Notes: generated by a model not told the origin, from the sequence alone. DNA of 64,000 bases from CAYTZN01 sp964442495 (GCA_964442495.1 CAYTZN010000004.1:1-64000); one strand, 5' to 3'. Positions 18,681-27,652 are shown, counted from the first letter of the stretch. Numbers and translations are program-made.

Positions 18681-21257
18681 TTATTCATTTTTAAATTGCA
18701 AACTGCCTTTTACCAACGACACGGTTACTGATTCCCCTGGTTTAAATTGGCCATTTAGCAAGGCTTGTGCCAATGGGTTTTCTAATTTTTGTTGAATGGT
18801 ACGTTTCAAAGGGCGTGCACCATAGACAGGGTCAAACCCTGCTTCGGCCAAGAAGGACAGTGCTTCAGGTGTAAGGTGTATCTTGATGTCTTGCAGCAAT
18901 AATCGTTGTTGCAAATGAGAAATTTGAATGGATGCAATATTTGTAATTTGCTCTTTGGTCAGCGCATGAAATACCACGCTATCGTCGATACGGTTGATAA
19001 ACTCTGGACGAAAATGCTTGCCGACCAAGTCCATTACCGCCTCTTTTATTTCATTGTAATTGTGCTTATGACCCATCTCTTGGATAAGGTGTGAGCCTAG
19101 ATTAGATGTCATGACAATCACCGTATTCCGAAAATCGACGGTTCGCCCTTGACCATCGGTAAGCCTGCCATCGTCTAAGACTTGCAGTAAGACATTAAAC
19201 ACATCCGGGTGCGCTTTTTCAATTTCATCCAATAAAATAACAGAATAAGGACGTCGTCGAATGGCTTCGGTTAAATACCCACCCTCTTCATAACCCACAT
19301 AGCCTGGGGGTGCGCCAATTAATCGTGCTACGGAGTGTTTTTCCATGAATTCAGACATGTCAATGCGTACCATGGCTTCTACTGTATCAAACAAAAACAT
19401 GGCCAGTGCTTTGCACAGCTCGGTTTTACCAACACCGGTTGGGCCTAAGAATAAGAAAGATCCAATGGGTCGATTAGGGTCAGAGAGGCCTGCACGCGAG
19501 CGACGAATGGCATTGGAGACAGCATCAACGGCTTCGTTTTGACCAATCAAGTGGCGATGGAGTGCTTCTTCCATGTTTAGTAATTTTTCTTTTTCGCCCT
19601 CTAGCATTTTTGCTACAGGAATTCCTGTCCATTTTGATACAACTTCGGCAATTTCTTCTTCGGTGACTTTATTGCGCACCAATTTGGTTTCTTGAGGCTC
19701 TGAGGTCATGACTTGGCTTAACTGTTTTTCAAGCTCAGGAACGCGACCATATTGCAATTCAGACATGTGGGCGAGATCTCCTGCACGCCGTGCTGTTTCC
19801 ATTTCCAGGCGTGCTTGTTCAAGCGCTTCTTTGATGTGCGTAGCACCTTGCAATACAGCCTTTTCAGATTTCCATACATCTTCAAGATCAGACGCGTTTT
19901 TTTCAAGCTCTTGAATGCTTTTTTCAAGATCAGTGAGACGTTTTTTAGAGGCGTCATCGTGTTCTTTTTTTAAAGCTTCTCGTTCGATTTTTAATTGTAT
20001 AAGGCGTCGATCGAGTTTATCTAAACTCTCAGGCTTTGAATCGATTTCCATGCGAATTTGGCTGCCTGCTTCATCAATTAAATCAATGGCTTTATCAGGG
20101 AGCTGCCTATCCGTAATATAACGGTGTGAAAGAGTCGCTGCAGCAACAATGGCCGGATCAGTGATTTCAACACCATGGTGAACTTCATAGCGCTCTTTTA
20201 AGCCTCGTAAAATAGCAATGGTGTCTTCAACACTCGGTTCATCCACCAATATCTTTTGAAAACGACGCTCAAGGGCTGCATCTTTTTCAATGTATTGTCG
20301 ATATTCATCAAGGGTGGTGGCTCCAATACAATGCAATTCACCACGAGCAAGGGCCGGTTTTAACATGTTGCCGGCGTCCATGGCACCCTCTGCTTTTCCG
20401 GCGCCAACCATGGTATGGAGCTCATCAATGAAGAGAATAATTTGGCCTTCTTGTTTAGATAAATCATTTAATACAGCTTTTAAACGCTCTTCAAATTCAC
20501 CTCTAAATTTTGCTCCAGCAATCAACGCTCCCATGTCGAGTGATAATAATCGCTTGTTTTTTAAACCCTCAGGGACTTCGCCATTGACAATACGTTGCGC
20601 TAAGCCCTCAACAATGGCGGTTTTTCCTACACCAGGCTCACCAATCAATACGGGATTATTTTTCGTGCGGCGCTGTAGCACTTGAATTGTGCGGCGTATT
20701 TCATCATCGCGCCCAATGACTGGGTCTAATTTTCCTTGTTCGGCGCGCTCTGTTAAATCAAGGGTATATTTTTCAAGGGCTTGCCGTTGTTCTTCGGCAT
20801 TTGCATCATTGACCGTTTCGCCACCCCGGATGTCATTAATGGCTTTTTCAATGGCTTTTGGCTCACCACCGGCTTGTTTAATTAATTTGGCAAGGCTTCC
20901 CTCTTCATTCATGGCTGCGAGAATGAAAAGTTCGCTAGAAATGTAATTGTCTTTGCGTTGTTGTGATAATTTATCCGTGAGGTTCAGTAGGCGATTTAAT
21001 GCGTTAGAAATATGAATATCCCCCCCCGTGCCGGTGACTTTAGGAAGCTTATCTAAAGATTGGTCAATCAATGTTCTAAGTTGTGATAAATTGATACCCG
21101 CTTTAGATAGGAGTGGTCTACAACTGCCTCCTTGTTGATCTAATAAGGCTTTCATTAAGTGCTCAGGCTCAATAAATCCATTGTCCCGACCTATTGCTAG
21201 CGATTGCGCATCGGCTAAGGCAGTTTGAAATTTTGATGTGAGTTTATCCATTCGCAT
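18681..21257 (-). CDS. clpB: Disaggregase chaperone ClpB
   Basis: Hsp100 hexamer that works with DnaK to pull polypeptides out of aggregates. 858 aa, equal to E. coli ClpB within one residue. Order: N domain (Clp_N repeats), NBD1 with Walker A GEPGVGKT (about 206), the long coiled-coil M domain (about 410-530) that distinguishes ClpB from ClpA, NBD2 with GPTGVGKT (about 607), and the C-terminal D2 small domain. The start MRMDKLTSKFQ aligns with E. coli MRLDRLTNKF and has AAGGTGAT before it, so the first Met is kept. Heat-shock control is likely from the family; I could not pick out a clear sigma-32 promoter. Confidence 0.98.
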   Translation of the reverse strand: MRMDKLTSKFQTALADAQSLAIGRDNGFIEPEHLMKALLDQQGGSCRPLLSKAGINLSQLRTLIDQSLDKLPKVTGTGGDIHISNALNRLLNLTDKLSQQRKDNYISSELFILAAMNEEGSLAKLIKQAGGEPKAIEKAINDIRGGETVNDANAEEQRQALEKYTLDLTERAEQGKLDPVIGRDDEIRRTIQVLQRRTKNNPVLIGEPGVGKTAIVEGLAQRIVNGEVPEGLKNKRLLSLDMGALIAGAKFRGEFEERLKAVLNDLSKQEGQIILFIDELHTMVGAGKAEGAMDAGNMLKPALARGELHCIGATTLDEYRQYIEKDAALERRFQKILVDEPSVEDTIAILRGLKERYEVHHGVEITDPAIVAAATLSHRYITDRQLPDKAIDLIDEAGSQIRMEIDSKPESLDKLDRRLIQLKIEREALKKEHDDASKKRLTDLEKSIQELEKNASDLEDVWKSEKAVLQGATHIKEALEQARLEMETARRAGDLAHMSELQYGRVPELEKQLSQVMTSEPQETKLVRNKVTEEEIAEVVSKWTGIPVAKMLEGEKEKLLNMEEALHRHLIGQNEAVDAVSNAIRRSRAGLSDPNRPIGSFLFLGPTGVGKTELCKALAMFLFDTVEAMVRIDMSEFMEKHSVARLIGAPPGYVGYEEGGYLTEAIRRRPYSVILLDEIEKAHPDVFNVLLQVLDDGRLTDGQGRTVDFRNTVIVMTSNLGSHLIQEMGHKHNYNEIKEAVMDLVGKHFRPEFINRIDDSVVFHALTKEQITNIASIQISHLQQRLLLQDIKIHLTPEALSFLAEAGFDPVYGARPLKRTIQQKLENPLAQALLNGQFKPGESVTVSLVKGSLQFKNE

Positions 21258-21385
21258 AATATCACCTTATTGAGTTTGCTTTTTTAAAATATCCTACTCT
21301 TAAGAATAGGCTAAATACAGAAGCTTTTATTATCGCCGCTCATACCGTAAAATATGGCTTAACCTCTTAAATTCAAGTGGAATGC

Positions 21386-22342
21386 ATGACAAATAATAAC
21401 CCTTCAGTCGATAACCCTGAGTCACAAACGTTATTAAATCAAATCGTTATGGAATACCTTCGCGATAAAAAGCGCAAGCGCGTTTGGCAATGGGTTAAAC
21501 GAATCTTTATTGCATTGTCTATTGTTTTAGTTATTTATTTTCTTGCTGGGTCGCTTTCAACCGATGCTGCACTTAAAGCAAGCCCTCACGTGGGCTTGAT
21601 CGATTTAAAAGGGACTATTTTCGATAATCAAGGTGCTAATGCAGATAATTTTATCAAAGGAATGGACAAGGCCTATGAAAGTAAGACGTTAAAAGCCATT
21701 ATTTTGCGTATTGATAGCCCTGGAGGTAGCCCGGTTCAGGCGGATTATATGTACAACACGACCCGTCATTACCGTCAAAAATACCCAGACATAAAAATTT
21801 ACGCGGTGTGCGTCGATATGTGCGCGTCTGCGGCTTATTATGTAGCTGCTGCCGCGGATGAAATTTATGCAAATCCATCAAGTTTAGTAGGTTCTATTGG
21901 CGTACTTTATAACGGGTTTGGTTTTGTCGATACGTTGCAAAAATTTGGGGTGACAAGGCGGCTTCGAACGGCGGGGCGTAATAAAGGCTTTATGGATCAA
22001 TTTTTGCCCATAGAGCCTCAGCAAGAAAAACGATTACAAAGCATGTTGGATGACATTCATCAACAGTTTATTGCTAAAGTAAAAGAAGGCCGTGGTGATC
22101 GTTTGCTCATTGATGATGATACCTTTTCGGGGTTGTTTTGGACCGGAATCCAAGCCAAAAAACGGGGCTTAATTGATGGTTTTGCAAGCAGTGGTCAATT
22201 AGCGCGTGAGGTAATCAAAGTAGAAGCCTTTGTTGATTACACGTATCAACCGAGTGTGATTGAACGTGTGGCCAAAAACATTGGCACAGCGATGGCCGAG
22301 CAGTTGCCGATGGCTCTTGGAGTGAAGCCTGGCATACAATAG
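21386..22342 (+). CDS. sppA: Signal peptide peptidase SppA, short (36K) type
   Basis: Membrane-bound S49 protease that degrades cleaved signal peptides. 318 aa; one N-terminal membrane helix (about 41-57) then a single ClpP-like domain. The catalytic Ser is in CASAAYYVAA (about S148) and the general-base Lys in RTAGRNKG (about K200), the same spacing as Bacillus SppA. This is the half-length form, not the tandem 67-kDa E. coli form. The frame opens with GTG at 21377, but AGTGGAA fits the ATG at 21386 better, so that start is used. It converges on the kinase-like gene. Confidence 0.9.
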   Translation: MTNNNPSVDNPESQTLLNQIVMEYLRDKKRKRVWQWVKRIFIALSIVLVIYFLAGSLSTDAALKASPHVGLIDLKGTIFDNQGANADNFIKGMDKAYESKTLKAIILRIDSPGGSPVQADYMYNTTRHYRQKYPDIKIYAVCVDMCASAAYYVAAAADEIYANPSSLVGSIGVLYNGFGFVDTLQKFGVTRRLRTAGRNKGFMDQFLPIEPQQEKRLQSMLDDIHQQFIAKVKEGRGDRLLIDDDTFSGLFWTGIQAKKRGLIDGFASSGQLAREVIKVEAFVDYTYQPSVIERVAKNIGTAMAEQLPMALGVKPGIQ

Positions 22343-22358
22343 TGGTCAAATGAGTGGT

Positions 22359-22386
22359 TAGGGCGCGCTTATCAACGCGCGTTCTA
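22359..22386. terminator. 10-bp hairpin between convergent sppA and kinase-like gene
   Basis: Arms 22359-22368 and 22377-22386 pair over 10 positions with two G-T wobbles around GCGCG/CGCGC, loop of 8. It lies 17 bp after the sppA stop and 33 bp past the stop of the opposing gene. No good T-run on either side. Confidence 0.45.
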
Positions 22387-22418
22387 ATTGGCTAAGCATG
22401 CATGGATGACTCTTGATC

Positions 22419-24278
22419 CTATTGGGGTGATGGTTTATACGAAGTTGAATCGCTATTTTCATCCTCTGTTAAGGTGTCCTTCGTTAGTGCGGCTTGGTAA
22501 TGTATGAAAGATTTTGCCACACATTTAGGGTTAAGCGTTCCATCTTTATTGAGCTCTTTACCACGGCTCCAAAAATGGCGATGAGACGCGAGTGCTTTTT
22601 TTACACCCTCGGTGTCAACCGACGCTTTGGTCATAATGACATGTCTATCTTCCATGGGTACTTTTGACGTTGCCTCTTCAATTCGCCGCGCTTTCGCTTT
22701 CATTCCTATCGTAAAAAAATGCGATCGTCGACGAAAGCTATCAATTATGTCATGGATTGCTCTTGTTTCTACGCCACTGATGTTTTTGTAAACCCTGGCT
22801 AGTTCCAGCTGCATCGCGTTGAGTTTTATTAAATCTGTTTCAGATGAAATTTCAATTTCTTTTGTTTTAATATAATTTAAAAATATAATATCTTTTTTTC
22901 CAAACTCTTGTCCTGCAAATTTAGCTAAAACAGCTCGGCAATGGTCTTGTGCTATTTTAATTTGTGGGTAATGTTCAATAAGGGTCAGCATGGAAGACGC
23001 CTCACGAACGGATATTCGATGCGTTGGATTAATTTTGATCATCTTCTTGATCAGTTCCTTAAGAAGACGTCCCTGTTCTGATTTAAAAACAGCGGCACTA
23101 AAATCGTATTGCTGTTCATCATCACGATGGTTTAAATAGTTATGCCTACATTGAGTTAAATATTGATATAAATTTTTCCCAAAGAGATAAGCATGCAATT
23201 TATCCACTGAAAAAGGTGTGGGAGTGGATAATTCTGGGGGATTCATATAATCGGTTCTTAAAAATTTATACCAACGGTTTGAGTGACATTTTAGATCAAA
23301 CACGTCGTTTTTCGAGAACACAAACGATTTGGTATCAGAAATTCGGAGTTGCCCGTCCTTATCCACCAGCCAGTTGGTGTTTTTCATGTCAGGAAAGGCG
23401 CAATTGTCATCTCGAATGTGCTCAAGAATGGTGCCCATTTGTTTATAGAGTTGGAGTGCTGATTTGATGCGTGTGGGGTTGTCTGGGCAGGTTGTTGAAT
23501 CGGTTTCGAGGTTTCCTTTGTCACAAAATTCGGTGATTAATAATGTTCGGGTGAGTACGGAGCCCACTTCATCGATAAACGTGGCTTGTCGCTCAGCATA
23601 AGCGTGCGTTAAAACCTGTTTTAGAGAATGTTTTTTAAGGTGAGCTTCCGCTGATTTTGGCATGTTAAGGCGGTTATCTATTTTTAAAACCAGCGCTAAG
23701 CCCACCTTAGGCGTTATTTTGAAATTTTTTGAATTAGAGCCTCCTAAAAAGGAGAGGGTATGATTGCCAAGAAAGGCTTTAAAGGCGATTGCCTCTGAGC
23801 TTTTTTCGCCATTGTATAAATTTACATAGTCTTGTCGATTAAACTGAGCGCCTTTTAATAAAATTTCTAGCAACTGCGATGATTTTTCAGGGCTCATGTT
23901 TATTAATAGTTGAGCACTTGTTAAATCAGTACCAACATGTTCCTCTTGATTGTTTTGAAGGGGAAGTAAATGTCTGTGGAGGATGAGTTCTTTGTAAAAT
24001 TTGATATAAATGGCCTCACGGTAACTAGCACAATTTCCCATGATGTCTGGAGGGTACTTGTTGTCTATCTCTTGTTGTTCATGGATTATTTTTCGCAGTA
24101 GATGAGTCTTTTCATCCATATTTTTACTAGTATTATAATCTTGTATAAGAATATTTAACTGATCTATATCAATATTAACGGCGTCAACAAACGACTGTTC
24201 GTTTACTAAAGCCTGTCGATGCTTCACTATGGGTGTGTTTTTAATCAACCCTATTCGCGATAGTCTTGGAAATGGCAT
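22419..24278 (-). CDS. Atypical protein kinase-like protein, candidate effector
   Basis: A 619-aa protein whose central third is a eukaryotic-type kinase fold. Features (numbering from the ATG at 24278): helical N-terminus 1-150; a Gly-containing loop FLGGSNSKNF (177-186); beta-3 Lys in LVLKID (K199); hinge LLITEFCDKGNLE (246-258); catalytic loop FPDMKNTNWL with D297, K299 and N302; metal-binding Asp in ISDTKS (D315); a PPE segment near 347; and the C-lobe signature KKMIKINPTHRISVREA around 412-428. HRD reads FPD and DFG reads DTK, so it is atypical, but the four core catalytic residues remain. The C-terminal ~190 residues are helical and end acidic/Ser-rich. A GTG three codons upstream is possible, but AAGGTGG fits the ATG. 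LegK-like effector function is inferred. Confidence 0.8.
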   Translation of the reverse strand: MPFPRLSRIGLIKNTPIVKHRQALVNEQSFVDAVNIDIDQLNILIQDYNTSKNMDEKTHLLRKIIHEQQEIDNKYPPDIMGNCASYREAIYIKFYKELILHRHLLPLQNNQEEHVGTDLTSAQLLINMSPEKSSQLLEILLKGAQFNRQDYVNLYNGEKSSEAIAFKAFLGNHTLSFLGGSNSKNFKITPKVGLALVLKIDNRLNMPKSAEAHLKKHSLKQVLTHAYAERQATFIDEVGSVLTRTLLITEFCDKGNLETDSTTCPDNPTRIKSALQLYKQMGTILEHIRDDNCAFPDMKNTNWLVDKDGQLRISDTKSFVFSKNDVFDLKCHSNRWYKFLRTDYMNPPELSTPTPFSVDKLHAYLFGKNLYQYLTQCRHNYLNHRDDEQQYDFSAAVFKSEQGRLLKELIKKMIKINPTHRISVREASSMLTLIEHYPQIKIAQDHCRAVLAKFAGQEFGKKDIIFLNYIKTKEIEISSETDLIKLNAMQLELARVYKNISGVETRAIHDIIDSFRRRSHFFTIGMKAKARRIEEATSKVPMEDRHVIMTKASVDTEGVKKALASHRHFWSRGKELNKDGTLNPKCVAKSFIHYQAALTKDTLTEDENSDSTSYKPSPQ

Positions 24279-24516
24279 TTTGTCCACCTTGCAGATATTT
24301 AATGCATTTGAATGACTTTAGATCAGTTGGTTGAATATTTCAACAAAATAACTTAAAAAATAATATTGGGTTTTAATTTGACCTGTTCAGTGACTGCTAA
24401 ATTATGGTGGATGGCGCATCATTTTTGATGCTCATATGTTTGTCATTTTGCTTTTTATGCAAACGACAGCTAATCTTAATTTACAGAGGGTATATATTTT
24501 TTTGAGGGGAAATCGA

Positions 24517-24654
24517 ATGACAGAACCTAGAAAATTTAAAAATGAATCGCAAGATGCGCGTCGTCGTGATCAACACAATGTTGTTCATCCAGAGGACGAG
24601 TCTAAGCACTCCAAAGAAAAGGGCGTGTCTTCTCGACACCATAAAAGGAAATAA
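24517..24654 (+). CDS. 45-aa highly charged basic protein
   Basis: A very small ORF preceded by a strong GAGGGG Shine-Dalgarno 6 bases before its ATG. The peptide (MTEPRKFKNESQ...HHKRK) is almost entirely polar: many Lys, Arg, His, Asp and Glu and no hydrophobic segment, so it is probably disordered and could bind nucleic acid or acidic partners. The frame is open 27 codons upstream, but nothing supports translation there. It lies between the kinase-like gene (divergent) and waaA (same direction, 78 bp on). I do not recognise it. The Shine-Dalgarno is the main support. Confidence 0.6.
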   Translation: MTEPRKFKNESQDARRRDQHNVVHPEDESKHSKEKGVSSRHHKRK

Positions 24655-24662
24655 AGTCGTTT

Positions 24663-24734
24663 ATAAGTGTATAATCCAATAATCTCGCCTGAGGATTGTA
24701 TCGGGCCTAATGATATTTGAGTTTATACACTTAT
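24663..24734 (+). promoter_or_regulatory. Inverted repeat pairing the waaA start codon region
   Basis: The 12 bases 24663-24674 (ATAAGTGTATAA) are the exact reverse complement of 24723-24734, which include the first two bases of the waaA ATG and the bases before it. An inner AATCC/GGATT pair (24673-24677 and 24692-24696) is also possible. Paired in mRNA, this would bury the waaA initiation site. Control of translation is inference. Confidence 0.4.
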
Positions 24735-25989
24735 GCGTCGTCTCTATACTGCTTTATTTTATTTAATAACCCCTTTGCTAGTGGTGCGTTTACTGATCAA
24801 AAGCCGTCGATTAAGGGCTTATCGACAGCGTGTTTTAGAGCGTTTTTCTTTTGTTAGTAGCGTACCTACTCCAGTGGATGTATGGGTACACGCGACCTCC
24901 TTAGGTGAAGTGGTTACCGCATCGCCTTTGATTGAGGCAATGCTTGCTTTGCAATGGCGGGTTTTAGTGACGACCATGACGCCAACTGGCTCACAACAAG
25001 TCACTAAGCGCTTTGGAGCTCAGGTGGTGCACCAATACATTCCTTATGATTTGCCTATGTTTTTTCGTCGTTTTTTTAAAAAATATACCCCTCGTCTAGG
25101 CATTATTATGGAAACGGAACTTTGGCCCAATGCCATTTATCAGGCAAAGCATGACAACATTCCTATATTTCTTATTAATGCGCGGTTATCTGATAAAGCC
25201 TTTAAACAATATAAAAAAGTGGCGTGGATGTTTAAACCTATTTTAAATTGTTTTGAGGCAATTTTTGCTCAGAGCGAGGAGGATGCTAGACGATTCATGG
25301 CCTTGGGCGCTTCAACGGACATCGTGGATATGCTAGGCAACATGAAATTTGATGTGGAGTATCCTCTAGCCTTTAATGATGAGTGCATACAACTCAAAGA
25401 GAAATGGGGACAAAAACGCCCAGTGATTATCGCAGCCAGTACCCATGATAACGAAGAGCTGCAGTGGTTGTCGCACTTACGTCAATTACAGACGAGCATT
25501 GCAAACGTCATGCTCCTTCTTGTTCCGCGCCATCCTGAACGGTTTAATGCGGTTTATGAACTCAGTGTGGGGCAGGGCTTTAACACGGCTCGGCGCAGTC
25601 AGCTTTTAAGTATTGATAAGAGCACGGACGTGGTGATTGTTGATTCACTCGGTGAGTTAATGGATTTTTATCGTATTAGTGATTACGCTTTCGTAGGCGG
25701 GAGTCTTGTTCCTGTTGGTGGTCATAATGTGCTAGAGCCTATTGCGCTAGATGTGCCAGTATTTTGTGGCCCTTACATCAATAATGCGAAGGCTGTTTGC
25801 AATGCGTTAAAAGATGCGGATGCAATCGTGATTGCTAATGATATTGACGAAGTGATTACGGCCATTACTACGATGCATGAACATGGCGAGCAAAAAAGCC
25901 AGCAGGTTACCAGCGCATCTTTGGTGTTGGCCGTCAATCGCGGCACTATAAGGCGCTATGTTGAAAAAATTGAAGCTATTTTAATGTGA
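24733..25989 (+). CDS. waaA: 3-deoxy-D-manno-octulosonic acid (Kdo) transferase
   Basis: Inner-membrane GT30 glycosyltransferase that adds Kdo from CMP-Kdo to lipid A precursor, starting the LPS core. 418 aa, as in E. coli WaaA. N-terminal hydrophobic anchor (LYTALFYLITPLLVVRLL), acceptor-side motif HATSLGEVVTASPLIEAM, the conserved METELWPN, and the C-terminal donor domain with VPVGGHNVLEPIALDVPVFCGPYI. The start has only a weak Shine-Dalgarno and falls inside an inverted repeat. It converges with the 279-aa membrane protein. Confidence 0.95.
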   Translation: MRRLYTALFYLITPLLVVRLLIKSRRLRAYRQRVLERFSFVSSVPTPVDVWVHATSLGEVVTASPLIEAMLALQWRVLVTTMTPTGSQQVTKRFGAQVVHQYIPYDLPMFFRRFFKKYTPRLGIIMETELWPNAIYQAKHDNIPIFLINARLSDKAFKQYKKVAWMFKPILNCFEAIFAQSEEDARRFMALGASTDIVDMLGNMKFDVEYPLAFNDECIQLKEKWGQKRPVIIAASTHDNEELQWLSHLRQLQTSIANVMLLLVPRHPERFNAVYELSVGQGFNTARRSQLLSIDKSTDVVIVDSLGELMDFYRISDYAFVGGSLVPVGGHNVLEPIALDVPVFCGPYINNAKAVCNALKDADAIVIANDIDEVITAITTMHEHGEQKSQQVTSASLVLAVNRGTIRRYVEKIEAILM

Positions 25990-26002
25990 TGATGGTGCTT
26001 AT

Positions 26003-26039
26003 TGAAGTATCGAATAAGAGGGTTGTACTCGATACTTCA
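26003..26039. terminator. 11-bp hairpin between waaA and the convergent gene
   Basis: Arms 26003-26013 and 26029-26039 (TGAAGTATCGA and its complement), loop of 15. It lies 14 bp after the waaA stop and just past the stop of the opposing gene at 26053, so it may serve both. No long T-run. Confidence 0.5.
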
Positions 26040-26052
26040 TTCAGTGGCTTTA

Positions 26053-26892
26053 TCAACCTAGAGCAGGTGCTGACGGTTTATATTCTGTTGGGTGGCTATG
26101 GTGTTTTTCATGCTTTGAGAAAAAAGGCATGGTTGCTGCAGCTCCAACAACAGCACCGACTACAACACAAGCAATAGCAGATGCTTTAGCAAGGGCTATA
26201 CAAATGTAAGATAACGCTAAAATACCCACAATAACAGCCGCAAGGCCTCCTAATAATAATATTGCACCTAAAGCTTGGGTTGCAGGGTGAGACATTGCCT
26301 GCATGAAAAAACTGGGCGTTGTCGTTTTACGCAGCACGACCAAATCCTCTAGGCGCTGTTTTAACTCACCACTAAATAGGGTTGGTAAAGCTTGAGTCAC
26401 GGTCTTGGTGGCTAGGGAGGGTAGCGTCCTTAAGTATGCTGGAAGCTGGGCTAAAGGTAATGTCATAGGGATGTTTAAATCAGTACACAAGGCTTGGGTA
26501 TAAACATTAAATGTATCAATAAGTGTTGCATCAGGGGGAATGTTTGTTAACGCAGTTATGTTTGTTGCTGTTTCACGAACAATCTCAAGTAGTGATTTGT
26601 TTCCTCCACCCACTATTTCTATGATCATGGCCTGTAGAGCAGGCATCTGGGCAGGTGGATTTTTTATCATTATGAAGAGTTGGTTTAAGGTGGTTTCATT
26701 TAATCCACGCTTTACACTCTCCTTAGAGCAATTTATTGATTTACTGTAAAAACTAATTAGGGCATTTTCTGCTATCATCTCAAGCTCTTTAATGGTTGTG
26801 TGTTTAGAAATCCCGGCCATTTTAAAACCAGTGGATGTAAACCAAGCCATCGCTTGCTCAATGGTCATGTTGGTATTAAATTTTTTGCTCAT
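26053..26892 (-). CDS. Unknown 279-aa protein with C-terminal membrane hairpin
   Basis: Not recognised. Residues 1-205 are soluble and helical with no signal peptide; two adjacent hydrophobic segments follow (about 207-232, LGAILLLGGLAAVIVGILAL, and 233-252, ALAKASAIACVVVGAVVGA), then a short His/Lys/Pro tail (FFSKHEKHHSHPTEYKPSAPALG). A late pair of membrane segments with a short polar tail is common among type IV effectors that insert into host membranes. It stands alone, convergent with waaA and downstream of dksA. Effector status is speculative. Confidence 0.68.
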   Translation of the reverse strand: MSKKFNTNMTIEQAMAWFTSTGFKMAGISKHTTIKELEMIAENALISFYSKSINCSKESVKRGLNETTLNQLFIMIKNPPAQMPALQAMIIEIVGGGNKSLLEIVRETATNITALTNIPPDATLIDTFNVYTQALCTDLNIPMTLPLAQLPAYLRTLPSLATKTVTQALPTLFSGELKQRLEDLVVLRKTTTPSFFMQAMSHPATQALGAILLLGGLAAVIVGILALSYICIALAKASAIACVVVGAVVGAAATMPFFSKHEKHHSHPTEYKPSAPALG

Positions 26893-26917
26893 GGTTATTT
26901 CCTATGTGTAGGGTGTT

Positions 26918-26942
26918 AGAGGCATTAGGGCTGCCTCTTTTT
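26918..26942 (+). terminator. Intrinsic-terminator-like hairpin pointing along the plus strand
   Basis: Arms 26918-26924 and 26932-26938 (AGAGGCA/TGCCTCT), loop of 7, followed on the plus strand by a T-rich run to about 26946. The flanking genes (279-aa protein, dksA) are both on the minus strand, where no T-run follows. It may stop antisense transcripts or act as a weak dksA terminator. Confidence 0.45.
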
Positions 26943-26986
26943 ATTTGGATGGGTGATTTTAACGAAAATTTTGAGCAAAATACAAA

Positions 26987-27418
26987 TTAGTTGCCTTGAT
27001 TTTGACGCTCTTTGATTTCAGACAGTGTTTTACAATCAATGCAAAGGGTTGCTGTAGGCCGTGCTTCTAAACGACGCAAGCCTATTTCAATGCCACAGGC
27101 CTCACAGTATCCAAAGTCATCGTCTCGTAATCGCTCCAGTGCATCTTCAATTTTTTTTATGAGTTTTCGCTCACGATCGCGTGTACGTAATTCAATGCTA
27201 AATTCTTCTTCTTGGCTTGCTCTGTCAGAGGGGTCAGGAAAATTTGCCGCTTCATCTTTCATGTGCGTTACGGTTCTATCGACTTCTTCCATCAATGATT
27301 GACGCCACGCCAGCAATATTTTTTCAATATGCGCGAGCTGCTTTTCATTCATATACTCTTCGCCCTCTATTTCTTTATACAGGGCGATTCCCATGCTGCC
27401 AACGGCGTCATTTTTCAC
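26987..27418 (-). CDS. dksA: RNA polymerase-binding transcription factor DksA
   Basis: DksA enters the RNA polymerase secondary channel and, with ppGpp, mediates the stringent response. In Legionella it also feeds growth-phase control. The coiled coil carries the conserved tip (NFPDPSDRASQEEEF) and the C4 zinc finger (CEAC...CIDC) is intact; the C-terminus matches E. coli closely. The start is uncertain: the frame is open to a TTG at 27484 without a Shine-Dalgarno. I prefer the GTG at 27418, which has AAAGAGAG upstream and gives 143 aa against 151 in E. coli. An ATG at 27394 is a third option. Confidence 0.93.
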   Translation of the reverse strand: MKNDAVGSMGIALYKEIEGEEYMNEKQLAHIEKILLAWRQSLMEEVDRTVTHMKDEAANFPDPSDRASQEEEFSIELRTRDRERKLIKKIEDALERLRDDDFGYCEACGIEIGLRRLEARPTATLCIDCKTLSEIKERQNQGN

Positions 27419-27652
27419 GTTGTGTGTACTCTCTTTAGTTAAACCACTTAAATTTTCTGGTAATTGTACGCATCTTTCCAACAAGCGGTTTGCTGCTGAA
27501 AAGGGTTAGATATATCAAAAATCACATCATTCATCAACTATAGCTCAATAAATACAATTTTGCGTAATAATGTGGCATAAACAGTGGCTTATCGAGCATT
27601 TTGTGTGCGTTTTATGGATGGTGTACTGGATTTTAAGTCGGTGCATCGATTT

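Noticed and set aside
20290..20685. 131-aa plus-strand ORF inside clpB
   Set aside because: Complement of the highly conserved clpB coding sequence, Ser/Arg-rich translation with no ribosome binding site; a shadow frame.
24330..24346. GTTGAA-TAT-TTCAAC palindrome upstream of the kinase-like gene
   Set aside because: Short AT-rich palindrome without a known operator match or second copy nearby.
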